Positions 33,894-42,085 of a stretch of DNA of 64,000 nucleotides are shown here, piece after piece. A program made the translations under genes and the position numbers. The notes under the pieces are model-generated. The model did not search any database. It saw only the letters and a list, made by a program, of their open reading frames with translations, and had not been told where the DNA came from. This DNA is from a virus, in IMG/VR virus record IMGVR_UViG_3300027896_000002, positions 1 through 64,000 of that record; one strand, written 5' to 3'. The stretch's first letter is position 1. Each line of letters begins with the position of its first letter.

Positions 33894-35297
33894 ATGACAA
33901 TAGATGCAATAAACATCAAACAGTCAACCGCGGACCCAATGGTCATTGATACTGGGAATCAGAAGATTCAGCAGAGGGTTGCATCAAAGACAGTTCAGTT
34001 TGGGCTCTTTACCAATAACCGAAACGCCGTGTGGGCCTGTAAGAACCAATTGAGAAAGGAGTCCTACCCGTTCGCTACGCTTAATTTAAAGATGAATCGA
34101 AACGCTTTTCCCTTTGAGATTGGCGATACCTTTAAGTTCTCTTACTCAAAATATAACATCGTAGACATGGTGGTCAGGGTTCTGCAAAGAAGTGAAGCGG
34201 AACTTGAATCAGAGGAGATTAACATCATAGTGATGGAAGACCTTTTTCAGATCACTAATACAATTTCAGAATATTCACCTTCTCAAGAACGTTCTCAACC
34301 GAGGGTTGATTATGCGGTTAAGAATATCATTCACGAAAAGCTCTTTGAACCCGTCTATGCTTGGTCTCTTGGAGAAGTAGCTATAACTCCCCTGGCCGCT
34401 CGAGAGTCTCAGATTGACCTTGGGTTCAATGCTTATATGAGTTTGGATGGTGGGGCTTCCTATTCTCCAAACCCAATTGCCCAGGGATTATTTTTTAGGG
34501 CTTATGGGGCACTTATTGGAACCTATCCCAAGGAGACTTATGAAATCGACGAGCTGGTGGGAATGGTAATCGACTTTTCTAATGCAGATGTTGACTTAAT
34601 TGAAAGTCAAACTTGGCCTATGATCCTTTCTGGGAATCAAAATCTTGCTCTTCTTGGAGATGAAATCATTTCTTTTAAGACCATCACACCAATTTCTGGA
34701 TCTCAGTATAAGCTTGAGGACATAATTCGAGGGCGCTACGGTACGGAAAAACAGGCCCATGTCGATGGCGAAACCTTCTTTTTTCTTGGCCAAGATATTC
34801 CTGTCATTACGAACAATGACATTTCAACGGGAGCTGATAGGTTCTTTAAGCTCGTAGGATTTAACGCCGTTGAGTTTGGGGATATTTCGGCGGCAACTGC
34901 CATGGAACATCAATTTTTAGGGGTGGCCAAAACGCCTTATGTCCCGATCAACTTTGAGGCTAACGGTGGCTCATTTGCCTCTCGGTATGATACCGACATC
35001 ATTCTTACCTGGTCATCAAGGTATCGAAACAAAGGAGCGGGGATCGGAATTCCAGGGACGGTTCTTTCTGATCTGACCTATGAGGGGTTGTTTGAGATTG
35101 AGGTTTGGGTTGGAGGCATCAAGGTAAGAACCCAAAGCGCCATTGACGCTTTGACATGGACTTATACGGAAGCGATGAACATCTCTGATAATGGTTCTTT
35201 GGCGAGCGAGGTAACATTTAAGCTCTCTAACTATCGAACGGAAGACGGGATCACTTACTATTCAAGCCAAGCTCAAGTGACCTGTAAAAAGAATTAG
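33894..35297 (+). CDS. Tail tip protein, C-terminal half
   Basis: The N-terminus TIDAINIKQSTADPMVIDTG, then RVASKTVQFGLFTN and QLRKESYPFATLNLKMNR, is the middle of J-like/GTA tip proteins rather than a natural start. The ATG lies 5 bases after the previous stop with only a weak ribosome site, so expression probably depends on coupling. The two halves presumably assemble into one tip. Confidence 0.75.
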   Translation: MTIDAINIKQSTADPMVIDTGNQKIQQRVASKTVQFGLFTNNRNAVWACKNQLRKESYPFATLNLKMNRNAFPFEIGDTFKFSYSKYNIVDMVVRVLQRSEAELESEEINIIVMEDLFQITNTISEYSPSQERSQPRVDYAVKNIIHEKLFEPVYAWSLGEVAITPLAARESQIDLGFNAYMSLDGGASYSPNPIAQGLFFRAYGALIGTYPKETYEIDELVGMVIDFSNADVDLIESQTWPMILSGNQNLALLGDEIISFKTITPISGSQYKLEDIIRGRYGTEKQAHVDGETFFFLGQDIPVITNNDISTGADRFFKLVGFNAVEFGDISAATAMEHQFLGVAKTPYVPINFEANGGSFASRYDTDIILTWSSRYRNKGAGIGIPGTVLSDLTYEGLFEIEVWVGGIKVRTQSAIDALTWTYTEAMNISDNGSLASEVTFKLSNYRTEDGITYYSSQAQVTCKKN

Positions 35298-35308
35298 GAG
35301 GAAATTTT

Positions 35309-36529
35309 ATGGACAACGATAAATATGGCCTTCACGATGTCCTCTATGGAGTGCAGGGTTGGGATGCGATCATGGCCACCGACATGCAGATCATCAACGA
35401 CCAGATGCCGACGAGAATCATAGGGACTCTCGGAGAAACTGTGGTAGCCTACGAAGCCTTGTACCAAAAGGCCGCTGATTCAAAATGGTGGAAGGCTAAG
35501 GCGGATGGGGCCAAGCAGCCATGCCAGGGGTTAGCGGTTGAGGGTGGAGATGCTGATGATGAGATAAGAATTCATCGGATGGGGGAGATTACCAATGTCT
35601 CTTGGGCTTGGGCAACTATCGGAGCGGCCATCTACCTTGACCCCTCTACGGAGGGTGCTTTGACCCAAACGCCTCCAGCTGATAACGTTCAAATAATTGG
35701 TTATGCTAAGGCGGCAACCATAATGATTGTAATGATTCAGGTGGTTGGCACCGGAACCGTTATGGTTCATGCGCTTGGAGGAGACGCTCATAGCGCTGAT
35801 CTTAAGGCAAATCTTGACAATAAAATCTCAGATGGGGATCTTTTTTCTACCCTCCCTGGTGAGATTAACATTTTAACGGAGAAAGATGTTCCTGTCGGAA
35901 CTGATCTGCTTTTAATTGAGGACAGTGAAGCAGACAACGCTAAAATGAAGGTGCAAATTGCGAACTTACCCGCTGGTATACCTGCCCCTCATGCACTGGG
36001 AGGAGATCAGCACACTGCCGACTCCAAAGCCAACCTTGATTCTAAATTAACAGACGCGACACTCATTTCCACCCTCCCTGGGGAAATTGCCGTACTTGAA
36101 GAAAAAATTATTCTTGACGCTGACGATGTGATACTTGCGGAGGATAGTGCCGACGATAATGAAAAGGTAATGGTGAAAGCATCCAATCTTCCTGGCGCTG
36201 TTTTCAGCCAGGGCGGAACAATTTATAAATCAGATGGGATAGTTGACGCAGCCAACATCATTATCTGGGAGGCACCTTTTGCCTGCACGGTGACGAACGT
36301 AAAAGGATACCGGGTGGGGGGAACTGGGGCAACGATCAACGCAAGAAAGAACGGAGCGTCAAATCACCTTTCATCAAACTTATCTTTGTCAAGCACCGAT
36401 GCCTGGGAAGATGGCGGGGTGGTTCAAAATACTGCCTATGCCATTGAAGATAAGCTTGAGATCATGTTGGTTTCGGTGGCTGGCAACCCGACTCAGATAG
36501 CAATCAAAGTAAATTTCAAGAGGCCTTAA
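35309..36529 (+). CDS. Tail fibre-like protein with duplicated segment
   Basis: 406 residues. Contains two copies of a segment of about 75 residues beginning HALGGDAHSADLKANLDNKI and HALGGDQHTADSKANLDSKL, each ending STLPGEI followed by an acidic stretch. The C-terminus (NARKNGASNHLSSNLSLSST) is beta-rich. The position after the tip protein and the repeat structure fit a fibre or stalk. Strong AGGAGG upstream. Confidence 0.6.
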   Translation: MDNDKYGLHDVLYGVQGWDAIMATDMQIINDQMPTRIIGTLGETVVAYEALYQKAADSKWWKAKADGAKQPCQGLAVEGGDADDEIRIHRMGEITNVSWAWATIGAAIYLDPSTEGALTQTPPADNVQIIGYAKAATIMIVMIQVVGTGTVMVHALGGDAHSADLKANLDNKISDGDLFSTLPGEINILTEKDVPVGTDLLLIEDSEADNAKMKVQIANLPAGIPAPHALGGDQHTADSKANLDSKLTDATLISTLPGEIAVLEEKIILDADDVILAEDSADDNEKVMVKASNLPGAVFSQGGTIYKSDGIVDAANIIIWEAPFACTVTNVKGYRVGGTGATINARKNGASNHLSSNLSLSSTDAWEDGGVVQNTAYAIEDKLEIMLVSVAGNPTQIAIKVNFKRP

Positions 36530-36540
36530 AAGAGGTATAA

Positions 36541-37890
36541 ATGGCAAGACTTTGGACTTGTGGCTTTGAGCTAAATTCTACAACCACTGGGATCGAATGG
36601 TCTGGTGGTTCTCACAATGTTTCTATTGGAATAACGAACGTTAGAAGCGGGACCTATTCACTACACTTTCCAGCTAACATCCAAAGTTATATTTATCAGC
36701 ATTTTAACTCTGGTAATGTCAATGGTCCTTTCTATTTTCGTATGTATGTCTATGTGACCCATGCCCCAGCAGGTGCATCAGATATTTTAGACTTTCAAGA
36801 TTCAGGTGGCACTCATAGACTATATGTATATCTTAACGCCGATATGACCTTAACCCTGAAAGATGGGGCGGGTGTTACAATAGGGTCATCATCTGCTTTT
36901 AGTTTAAATGATTGGCATTGCATAGAAGCCAGTTATTATAACAATGGGGTGTCTGGAAAGGCTGAATTGGAAGCACGCCTCGACTATGGCGCTTTTGCTT
37001 CAACAACGACAGATGCTAATAATGGAACAGTTAATCTTGTAAATATTGGAAATGAGTTGAGTGACGCACAATTAATCTTTGACATAGATGACCTCGCGAT
37101 AAACGACAATACGGGTGCATTTCAGAATAGTTATCCAGGAAGCGGAAAAGTAATCCGTTTAAAGCCGAACGCCGATGGAGATGCACACGCATGGCTTAAA
37201 TCTGGTGGCGGTGCAGGAGATGCAAACAACTATAACCAGGTATATGAAGTAACCCCAGATAATGCGGCGACATATCTAAAGGCTTTAAACCTTAACGTAG
37301 AGGATTTTTACAATTGTGACAACTCTGGAATAGGGGCCGGTGATATCGTCAATGTGGTTCAGGTTGGTGTTAGGTTTTCAGGCTATGCCAGTGGTTCTTA
37401 TGGGCAACAATTTAAGGTTGAGTGTAAGAAAGCTTCAGCTGGAACAATTGCCCAAGGTTCAGCGATTGTAGGGGTAAATAATTGGAGAACAAATACACCT
37501 TCTCTCCCGTTTTTTCCTACTCTTACTTTACATCAAGACCCAGATGGTGGTGCCTGGACGCAGGCTACGTTAGACACCATGCAGATAGGAATGAAACAAA
37601 CTGGTTATTATGCAGGTTGTTATGATTATGTTTCTACTATATGGGCTTACGTAGATTATACCCCGGCAGCAACCACGACGACTACTACCACTACAACCTC
37701 AACTACAACGACGACAACGACGACGACCACCACGACGACGACGACGACGACCACCACCACCACTACTACCACCACCACCACCACCACTACTACGACGACC
37801 ACTACTACGACGACCACTACTACGACGACCACTACCACGACGACCACCACTACCTCGCCACCATTATTTGTCCTGTGGCTGAGCGGGTGA
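36541..37890 (+). CDS. Lectin-like (LamG) virion protein with polythreonine tail
   Basis: Residues 1-200 look like a concanavalin/LamG sandwich (FELNSTTTGIEWSGGSHNVS, LDYGAFASTTTDANNGTVNL), often a carbohydrate-binding fold in phage tails. A second beta domain follows (to about 375). Then come about 60 threonines and the short hydrophobic end SPPLFVLWLSG. The threonine tract could be an extended, possibly O-glycosylated stalk; a glycosyltransferase gene lies 200 bases downstream. Confidence 0.7.
   Translation: MARLWTCGFELNSTTTGIEWSGGSHNVSIGITNVRSGTYSLHFPANIQSYIYQHFNSGNVNGPFYFRMYVYVTHAPAGASDILDFQDSGGTHRLYVYLNADMTLTLKDGAGVTIGSSSAFSLNDWHCIEASYYNNGVSGKAELEARLDYGAFASTTTDANNGTVNLVNIGNELSDAQLIFDIDDLAINDNTGAFQNSYPGSGKVIRLKPNADGDAHAWLKSGGGAGDANNYNQVYEVTPDNAATYLKALNLNVEDFYNCDNSGIGAGDIVNVVQVGVRFSGYASGSYGQQFKVECKKASAGTIAQGSAIVGVNNWRTNTPSLPFFPTLTLHQDPDGGAWTQATLDTMQIGMKQTGYYAGCYDYVSTIWAYVDYTPAATTTTTTTTTSTTTTTTTTTTTTTTTTTTTTTTTTTTTTTTTTTTTTTTTTTTTTTTTTTTTSPPLFVLWLSG
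37672..37854 (+). repeat. Threonine-codon tract (61 codons)
   Basis: Continuous ACN codons with one Ser interruption. All four third bases are used in irregular order, so selection has kept threonine while the DNA is not a simple perfect trinucleotide repeat. Length variation between isolates is likely. Confidence 0.9.
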
Positions 37891-37904
37891 GAAAGGAGAA
37901 GATT

Positions 37905-38090
37905 ATGGAAAAAGTTTTATGTAAAGATTGTAAGGCTTGGGAAAGAGATGGGGCAGACGGGATATGTTGTAAAAATGCTCCAAGGCCAGAATGTCTTCCA
38001 ATCGATAAGAAAGGATATACTCTTGTGTTGCCAAGAACCCAGGCTAATGGAGGATGCTTTGAAGGCATCCTGATAGAGGTGGCAAGTTGA
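37905..38090 (+). CDS. Small cysteine-rich protein (61 aa)
   Basis: Seven Cys residues in pairs (CKDCKAW, GICCKNAPRPEC, GGCF) suggest a zinc- or disulphide-stabilised knuckle. AAAGGAG precedes ATG 37905. The 3' end overlaps the glycosyltransferase start by 4 bases, linking it to that gene. Confidence 0.7.
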   Translation: MEKVLCKDCKAWERDGADGICCKNAPRPECLPIDKKGYTLVLPRTQANGGCFEGILIEVAS

Positions 38091-39151
38091 AGCTAAGCGT
38101 AATTATCCCAAATCGAAACGACACAGTGATGCTTGCCATCACGGTCAGAAGCATCCTTGAAGAGCTGAAAGCCGTGGAGGGTGGCGGGGAGATCGTGGTC
38201 GTTGACAATTCAGACGAGGACCTTTGGCTAATTTTGAAGACCATGAACGTTAGCCCTCTTGCCCTTCAATACGTCGAGGAGGGGAAAGTTCAACTCATCC
38301 ATCAAAAGTTTCAAGGTATCTATTCGGCCAGGGCAGAGGCCATTCGAGCCGCCCGGGGGGAGTATGTCTATAACGTCGACAGCCACATGCTGGTCGGCCA
38401 CAACACCCTGAAGGATATGGTTGACTTTATGGACGCAGATAAAGAGGGAAAGGTTGGCTTTGCCTTCTCGCCGATCGGTTGGTTCAGTGCCCACGAGGCC
38501 CTTGCAAGGCACGATATCCGAATTGATCAGGGGACGATTTTTGGCAGCTGGGGAAAACGGTATTATAGGCCGATGAAGATCTGCTGGAACTTTGGCTCGT
38601 GCATCTGTCGAACGAGATGGTTCAATGAGGATTTTGGAGGATATGGTTTCTTTGATAAAAAAAGAATCTCATGGGGAGGGGGAGAATTTTATGCCGCCAT
38701 AAAATCCTGGCTTCTTGGATATGAGAACTGGGCGGTGCCGACAAGCCCTCAATACCACATTGGGCCATTTTCCAAGGAGATTGAAGCAAGAACATCCTAC
38801 CGTTTTAGACAGTATGGGGGTTCAGGGAACGGAAAACTTGGGATAGGGATTTTTGCAGCTTTCTATGCTCTTGGCGGAGACGAGATGAAGGAAGAGGCAT
38901 GGAACGCAGAAATTGCTGGAGTGGGTAAAAATTATGGCATCAGCGTCGAGCGAGATTGGGAAACGGCCAAGGAACTTGCCCACGAGGATTGGCTGTGGTT
39001 AAAGGAAAAGCAGAAGCTAACCTATTTTAAGCTCATGGAAAAACAACCCTGGAAAGAGGACGGATGGGGAGATTGGGAAAATTGGAAGCCAGACAAAGAC
39101 GCTGGGATAAAAAGGGTCTTCAATCTGGCCAACTTAAAAGTGATTGGTTGA
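38087..39151 (+). CDS. Glycosyltransferase family 2
   Basis: TTG start. LSVIIPNRNDTVMLAITVRS, IVVVDNSDEDLW and YNVDSHMLVG (the metal-binding DxH position) are GT2 hallmarks; later RTRWFNEDFGGYGF and GGGEFYAAIKSWLLGYENWA resemble polypeptide/cell-surface GalNAc- or rhamnose-type transferases of the GT2/GT27 shape. Its location next to the polythreonine protein makes that protein a candidate acceptor. Confidence 0.8.
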   Translation: MKLSVIIPNRNDTVMLAITVRSILEELKAVEGGGEIVVVDNSDEDLWLILKTMNVSPLALQYVEEGKVQLIHQKFQGIYSARAEAIRAARGEYVYNVDSHMLVGHNTLKDMVDFMDADKEGKVGFAFSPIGWFSAHEALARHDIRIDQGTIFGSWGKRYYRPMKICWNFGSCICRTRWFNEDFGGYGFFDKKRISWGGGEFYAAIKSWLLGYENWAVPTSPQYHIGPFSKEIEARTSYRFRQYGGSGNGKLGIGIFAAFYALGGDEMKEEAWNAEIAGVGKNYGISVERDWETAKELAHEDWLWLKEKQKLTYFKLMEKQPWKEDGWGDWENWKPDKDAGIKRVFNLANLKVIG

Positions 39152-39600
39152 AAGGTGTCATCGCTGACGTTCATCCGAGCGTAAAGTTCGGAAAGAATTG
39201 TTTAGTCTGGTCTTTTGCCGTGATCTGTCAGGGCGTGGAGATAGGAGAAAATTGTGCAATCGGTTCGGGGGTGTTTATAGGAAAGAATTGCAGAATAGGC
39301 AATAACGTAAGGATCCAAGATAAGGCACACTTGACTCCGGGCATGATCGTTGAGAACAATGTCTTCATCGGGCCATGCGTAGTAACAATGAACGATAAAT
39401 ATCCAGTTGTATTAAATCCTGATTATGCGAAACGGCCCCCTTATTTTGAGGAGGGGTGCTCAATCGGAGCTGGAGCAATCATACTTCCAGGAGTCCGAAT
39501 AGGGAGGTTCTCTGTAATTGGGGCAGGGGCTGTCGTGACTAAAGATGTAATAGCAGAATCAATCGTGGTTGGATGCCCTGCAAAAAAGATAACTGATTAG
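39148..39600 (+). CDS. Hexapeptide-repeat acyltransferase (WbbJ/LbetaH type)
   Basis: Left-handed beta-helix repeats (IGENCAIGSGVFIGKNCRIG, IGAGAIILPGVRIGRFSVIG) and the terminal GCPAKKI of sugar O/N-acetyltransferases. TTG 39148 overlaps the preceding stop; longer upstream frames are inside the glycosyltransferase and show no homology. Probably acetylates a sugar made by its neighbour. Confidence 0.8.
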   Translation: MKGVIADVHPSVKFGKNCLVWSFAVICQGVEIGENCAIGSGVFIGKNCRIGNNVRIQDKAHLTPGMIVENNVFIGPCVVTMNDKYPVVLNPDYAKRPPYFEEGCSIGAGAIILPGVRIGRFSVIGAGAVVTKDVIAESIVVGCPAKKITD

Positions 39601-39614
39601 GGAAGGAGATTAAA

Positions 39615-40037
39615 TTGAAAAAACTAAGATATGGCTTGATCGCTGGTTTCGGGTTGCTTTCTCTCATCTGTTTGTTGAATGGCCAGGCAGATGTTTATCC
39701 AGTGGTGGCACCTGAACCTTTTCGATTTTCTTTAACAGAAGTCGTGGGTTTGGTCAGCGGGATTGTTTCCGTATTTTTGGTTATTATGGGATTTTTGCTC
39801 AAGCGAACTGTCTTTGGAGAAATCGATGGCGTAAAAAAATCGGTTGAAAAGATGGATACCAAGAAACAGGATAAGTCAATGTGTGAGCAAATTGAATCTA
39901 CTGCTTGCAGGGATAGAGAAGAGATTAAGAAAGACCTTAAAGATGGAGTCAAAAAATTCAGCCGAATAGATCGAAACATTGACCGCATCATGATAAAAAT
40001 GAAACTTCCAATCGAGGGTAATAGGACTGATGATTGA
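39615..40037 (+). CDS. Membrane protein with coiled coil (140 aa)
   Basis: TTG start after GGAAGGAG. Two hydrophobic segments (about 6-24, signal-like, and 44-65) followed by a charged coiled coil. Could be a holin partner or spanin-like protein at the start of the lysis region; no family recognised. Confidence 0.6.
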   Translation: MKKLRYGLIAGFGLLSLICLLNGQADVYPVVAPEPFRFSLTEVVGLVSGIVSVFLVIMGFLLKRTVFGEIDGVKKSVEKMDTKKQDKSMCEQIESTACRDREEIKKDLKDGVKKFSRIDRNIDRIMIKMKLPIEGNRTDD

Positions 40038-40053
40038 AGGAGGAAAAGAAATC

Positions 40054-40185
40054 GTGAAAGTAATTGTTTGGAGCGTTGTAATGTTTGCCATGTTTGTGGC
40101 GGGGTTGTTTGTTCCTAACGTTCGCACCTTGGCTTTATTTGGATTGGTGGCAATATTTTGGGGCTTTGTAGTTTATAGTAAATAA
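40054..40185 (+). CDS. Small two-helix membrane protein (43 aa), holin candidate
   Basis: GTG start with AAGGAGGAAAAG upstream. Nearly the whole product is hydrophobic (VWSVVMFAMFVAGLFVP and LALFGLVAIFWGFVV), with a short turn (NVRT) between helices. The hairpin topology resembles class II holins. Confidence 0.6.
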   Translation: MKVIVWSVVMFAMFVAGLFVPNVRTLALFGLVAIFWGFVVYSK

Positions 40186-40216
40186 ATTTATCAAAAACTA
40201 AAGGAGGAAAAAAATT

Positions 40217-40957
40217 ATGAAAAGAAGATATGACTGGATACGTGACCTGCCAGACCATAGAGATTTTATGTTTTTGAGGCTGCCGACGAAGATTCCAAAC
40301 ACGGTAGATCTTCGCCCGAAGTGCTCTCCGATAGAGAATCAGCTACAACTTGGAGCTTGTACGGCTAATGCTGGAGTTGGCATCTATGAATGCCTTGAGC
40401 ACATTCAGGGGATGAAGTTTGATGATAAATCCCGTTTGTTTCTATACTATAATACCCGCCTTATCCAAGGAACTGTCAGTACTGACAGTGGGGGAACGAT
40501 TCGGAATACCTTCAAGGCAGAGGCGAAATATGGCATCTGTTCAGAGAAACTGTGGCTATATGATATTCAAAAGTTTGCGGTGTTACCACCGAAAAATTGT
40601 TATGCTGACGCGATAAAGCACACAATAATTATTTATCAGAGAATGCAGACCCTCGATGATTTGCTCAACTGTCTTGCTCTCGGATTTCCATTTGAATTTG
40701 GCTTCTCAGTTTATCAATCTTTTGAAAGTGATAAAGTGGCGAAGACGGGAATCGTACCAATGCCGAAGAAGACCGAAGCGTTTCTCGGGGGCCATGCGGT
40801 AGACGGAGTTGGCTATGAGATGGACAAGAAGTGGATCATCTGTCGGAACTCGTGGGGTCCGCAGTGGGGGGACTACGGATATTTTTATCTCCCGTTTAAT
40901 TACATTTCTAATCCTAACCTGGCCGCCGACTTTTGGATGGCAAAAAAAGAGACGTGA
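40217..40957 (+). CDS. Papain-like cysteine protease (C1A)
   Basis: All catalytic features are present: QLQLGACTANA (oxyanion Gln and nucleophile Cys), GGHAVDGVGYE (His), and CRNSWGPQWGDYGYF (Asn). The N-terminus has the VDLRPKCSPIENQ lead-in of mature C1A enzymes and no propeptide or signal peptide, so it would be cytoplasmic or released at lysis. Uncommon in phages. It may process virion proteins or degrade host proteins/S-layer; no substrate is indicated. Confidence 0.85.
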   Translation: MKRRYDWIRDLPDHRDFMFLRLPTKIPNTVDLRPKCSPIENQLQLGACTANAGVGIYECLEHIQGMKFDDKSRLFLYYNTRLIQGTVSTDSGGTIRNTFKAEAKYGICSEKLWLYDIQKFAVLPPKNCYADAIKHTIIIYQRMQTLDDLLNCLALGFPFEFGFSVYQSFESDKVAKTGIVPMPKKTEAFLGGHAVDGVGYEMDKKWIICRNSWGPQWGDYGYFYLPFNYISNPNLAADFWMAKKET

Positions 40958-41002
40958 TGCCTAAGACGCTCGTACTGTCTATTCTAAAGAGAGGTGATGG
41001 TT

Positions 41003-41188
41003 ATGATTGAAATTATTTTGACAGCCATTCTTAGAAAGGCCATATTTGCTGCCCTAATAGCTGTAGTATTTTTATGTTGGGACAAAGGGTATTTTAGGGC
41101 ATTTGATACAGATAAGGTGATAGCAAATGATCCACAGGCAATCGCGATTCTTTATGCTGGTCTTTTTATTTCCCTTGCTTTTGCTTAG
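41003..41188 (+). CDS. Small membrane protein (61 aa), holin-like
   Basis: ATG 41003 is 6 bases after GAGGTG. Two hydrophobic helices (residues 5-22 and 44-60) flank a charged loop (CWDKGYFRAFDTDKV). It overlaps the start of the lytic transglycosylase, the usual holin-endolysin pairing. Confidence 0.6.
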   Translation: MIEIILTAILRKAIFAALIAVVFLCWDKGYFRAFDTDKVIANDPQAIAILYAGLFISLAFA

Positions 41189-41714
41189 CTGTAAGGGGGA
41201 AATAACAGCAGAGGCAATAGCTAAGCCAGTGGCGGCTAAGGTGTCAATTCCTGAACCTGTTGGGAAGTATGATCTTTCTTTCAAGCGCTGGGGAGAGTTT
41301 TATTTTCCCTTTGACGACTGGCGCTGGTGGAAATCTCAGGGGATAGCGGAAAGCAACCTTAACCCAAATGCGGTGTCATGGTGTGGGGCTGTTGGGGTAA
41401 TGCAAATTATGCCAGCTACTGCAACGGGTTTAGGCGTAAAGAACAGGTTAGATGCAGAAGAGAGTATCCAGGGAGGAATTAAATACGATAATCAGGTCGA
41501 TAGAGTTTTTAAAAGTGTTGACCAGCCAGAGCGAAGGAAATTTATGTTTGCAGGTTACAACGCTGGGCCTGGAAATATTACGAAGGCTAAAAAATTGGCC
41601 GGTTCTGATACGTGGGATGTTACCGCAAATTCTCTTAACCTTGTTACCGGCCATAATTCGTTAGAGACAATAAACTACGTTAAGAGGATCTGCAAAATAA
41701 AAAAAGACCTTTAA
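41127..41714 (+). CDS. Lytic transglycosylase endolysin (SLT), lipoprotein-type
   Basis: Signal sequence with lipobox-like LLLLSCKG (around residues 17-24). SLT domain: GIAESNLNPNAVSWCGAVGV with catalytic Glu, MQIMPATATGLG and FAGYNAGPGN. It cleaves the glycan backbone of peptidoglycan to 1,6-anhydro ends. Membrane anchoring would hold it on the inner membrane until holin action. Confidence 0.88.
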   Translation: MIHRQSRFFMLVFLFPLLLLSCKGEITAEAIAKPVAAKVSIPEPVGKYDLSFKRWGEFYFPFDDWRWWKSQGIAESNLNPNAVSWCGAVGVMQIMPATATGLGVKNRLDAEESIQGGIKYDNQVDRVFKSVDQPERRKFMFAGYNAGPGNITKAKKLAGSDTWDVTANSLNLVTGHNSLETINYVKRICKIKKDL

Positions 41715-41729
41715 AGGAGGTGATCACAA

Positions 41730-41993
41730 ATGAGAAAATGGCTATCATGGTTTATGTTTTTTTTGATGTCGTGTCTCTTGTTCGTTATCTCTGCGTGTTC
41801 GGGGTCAACGACAGGTTCAGCTGTCGAAAAAACGATCATCCTGATTGTGGTGCTGATGATTGTGGCTATCTGCTTATTGATCGCCTTGGGGATTTTCCTC
41901 TACAAGGTATATAAGCACAATAAGGACAAAATCGCCGCAGTTCATACTACTGTCAATGAGGTGCAACAAGCTGTGGCCACTCTCAAAAAGTAA
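41730..41993 (+). CDS. Small lipoprotein-like membrane protein (87 aa)
   Basis: Signal peptide with a lipobox-like FVISACSG, a second hydrophobic helix (about 36-57) and a charged C-terminal helix. AAAGGAGGTG upstream. Its place directly after the endolysin suggests a lysis accessory such as an outer-membrane spanin component. Confidence 0.6.
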   Translation: MRKWLSWFMFFLMSCLLFVISACSGSTTGSAVEKTIILIVVLMIVAICLLIALGIFLYKVYKHNKDKIAAVHTTVNEVQQAVATLKK

Positions 41994-41999
41994 AAATTC

Positions 42000-42071
42000 A
42001 TTCTGGGACGAGGGGTCAAACACGGGTTAGCCAAGGGCAAGAAATACTCCACCCGTGCCTCGTCCCAGAAT
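42000..42071 (+). ncRNA. Large pseudoknot-capable RNA hairpin
   Basis: A perfect 14-bp outer stem pairs 42000-42013 with 42058-42071 (ATTCTGGGACGAGG). A 7-base bulge (GGTCAAA) sits on the 5' side, followed by an inner 7-bp stem CACGGGT/ACCCGTG (42021-42027 / 42051-42057). The 23-base loop contains ACTCC, which can pair with GGGGT at the bulge. It fills nearly all of the gap before the phosphoesterase gene. No U-run, so not a simple terminator. Family unknown. Confidence 0.75.
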
Positions 42072-42085
42072 AAAGGAAAATAAAC

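Noticed and set aside
37656-37850. Polyvaline frame opposite the threonine tract
   Set aside because: It is the reverse reading of ACN codons and has no ribosome site.
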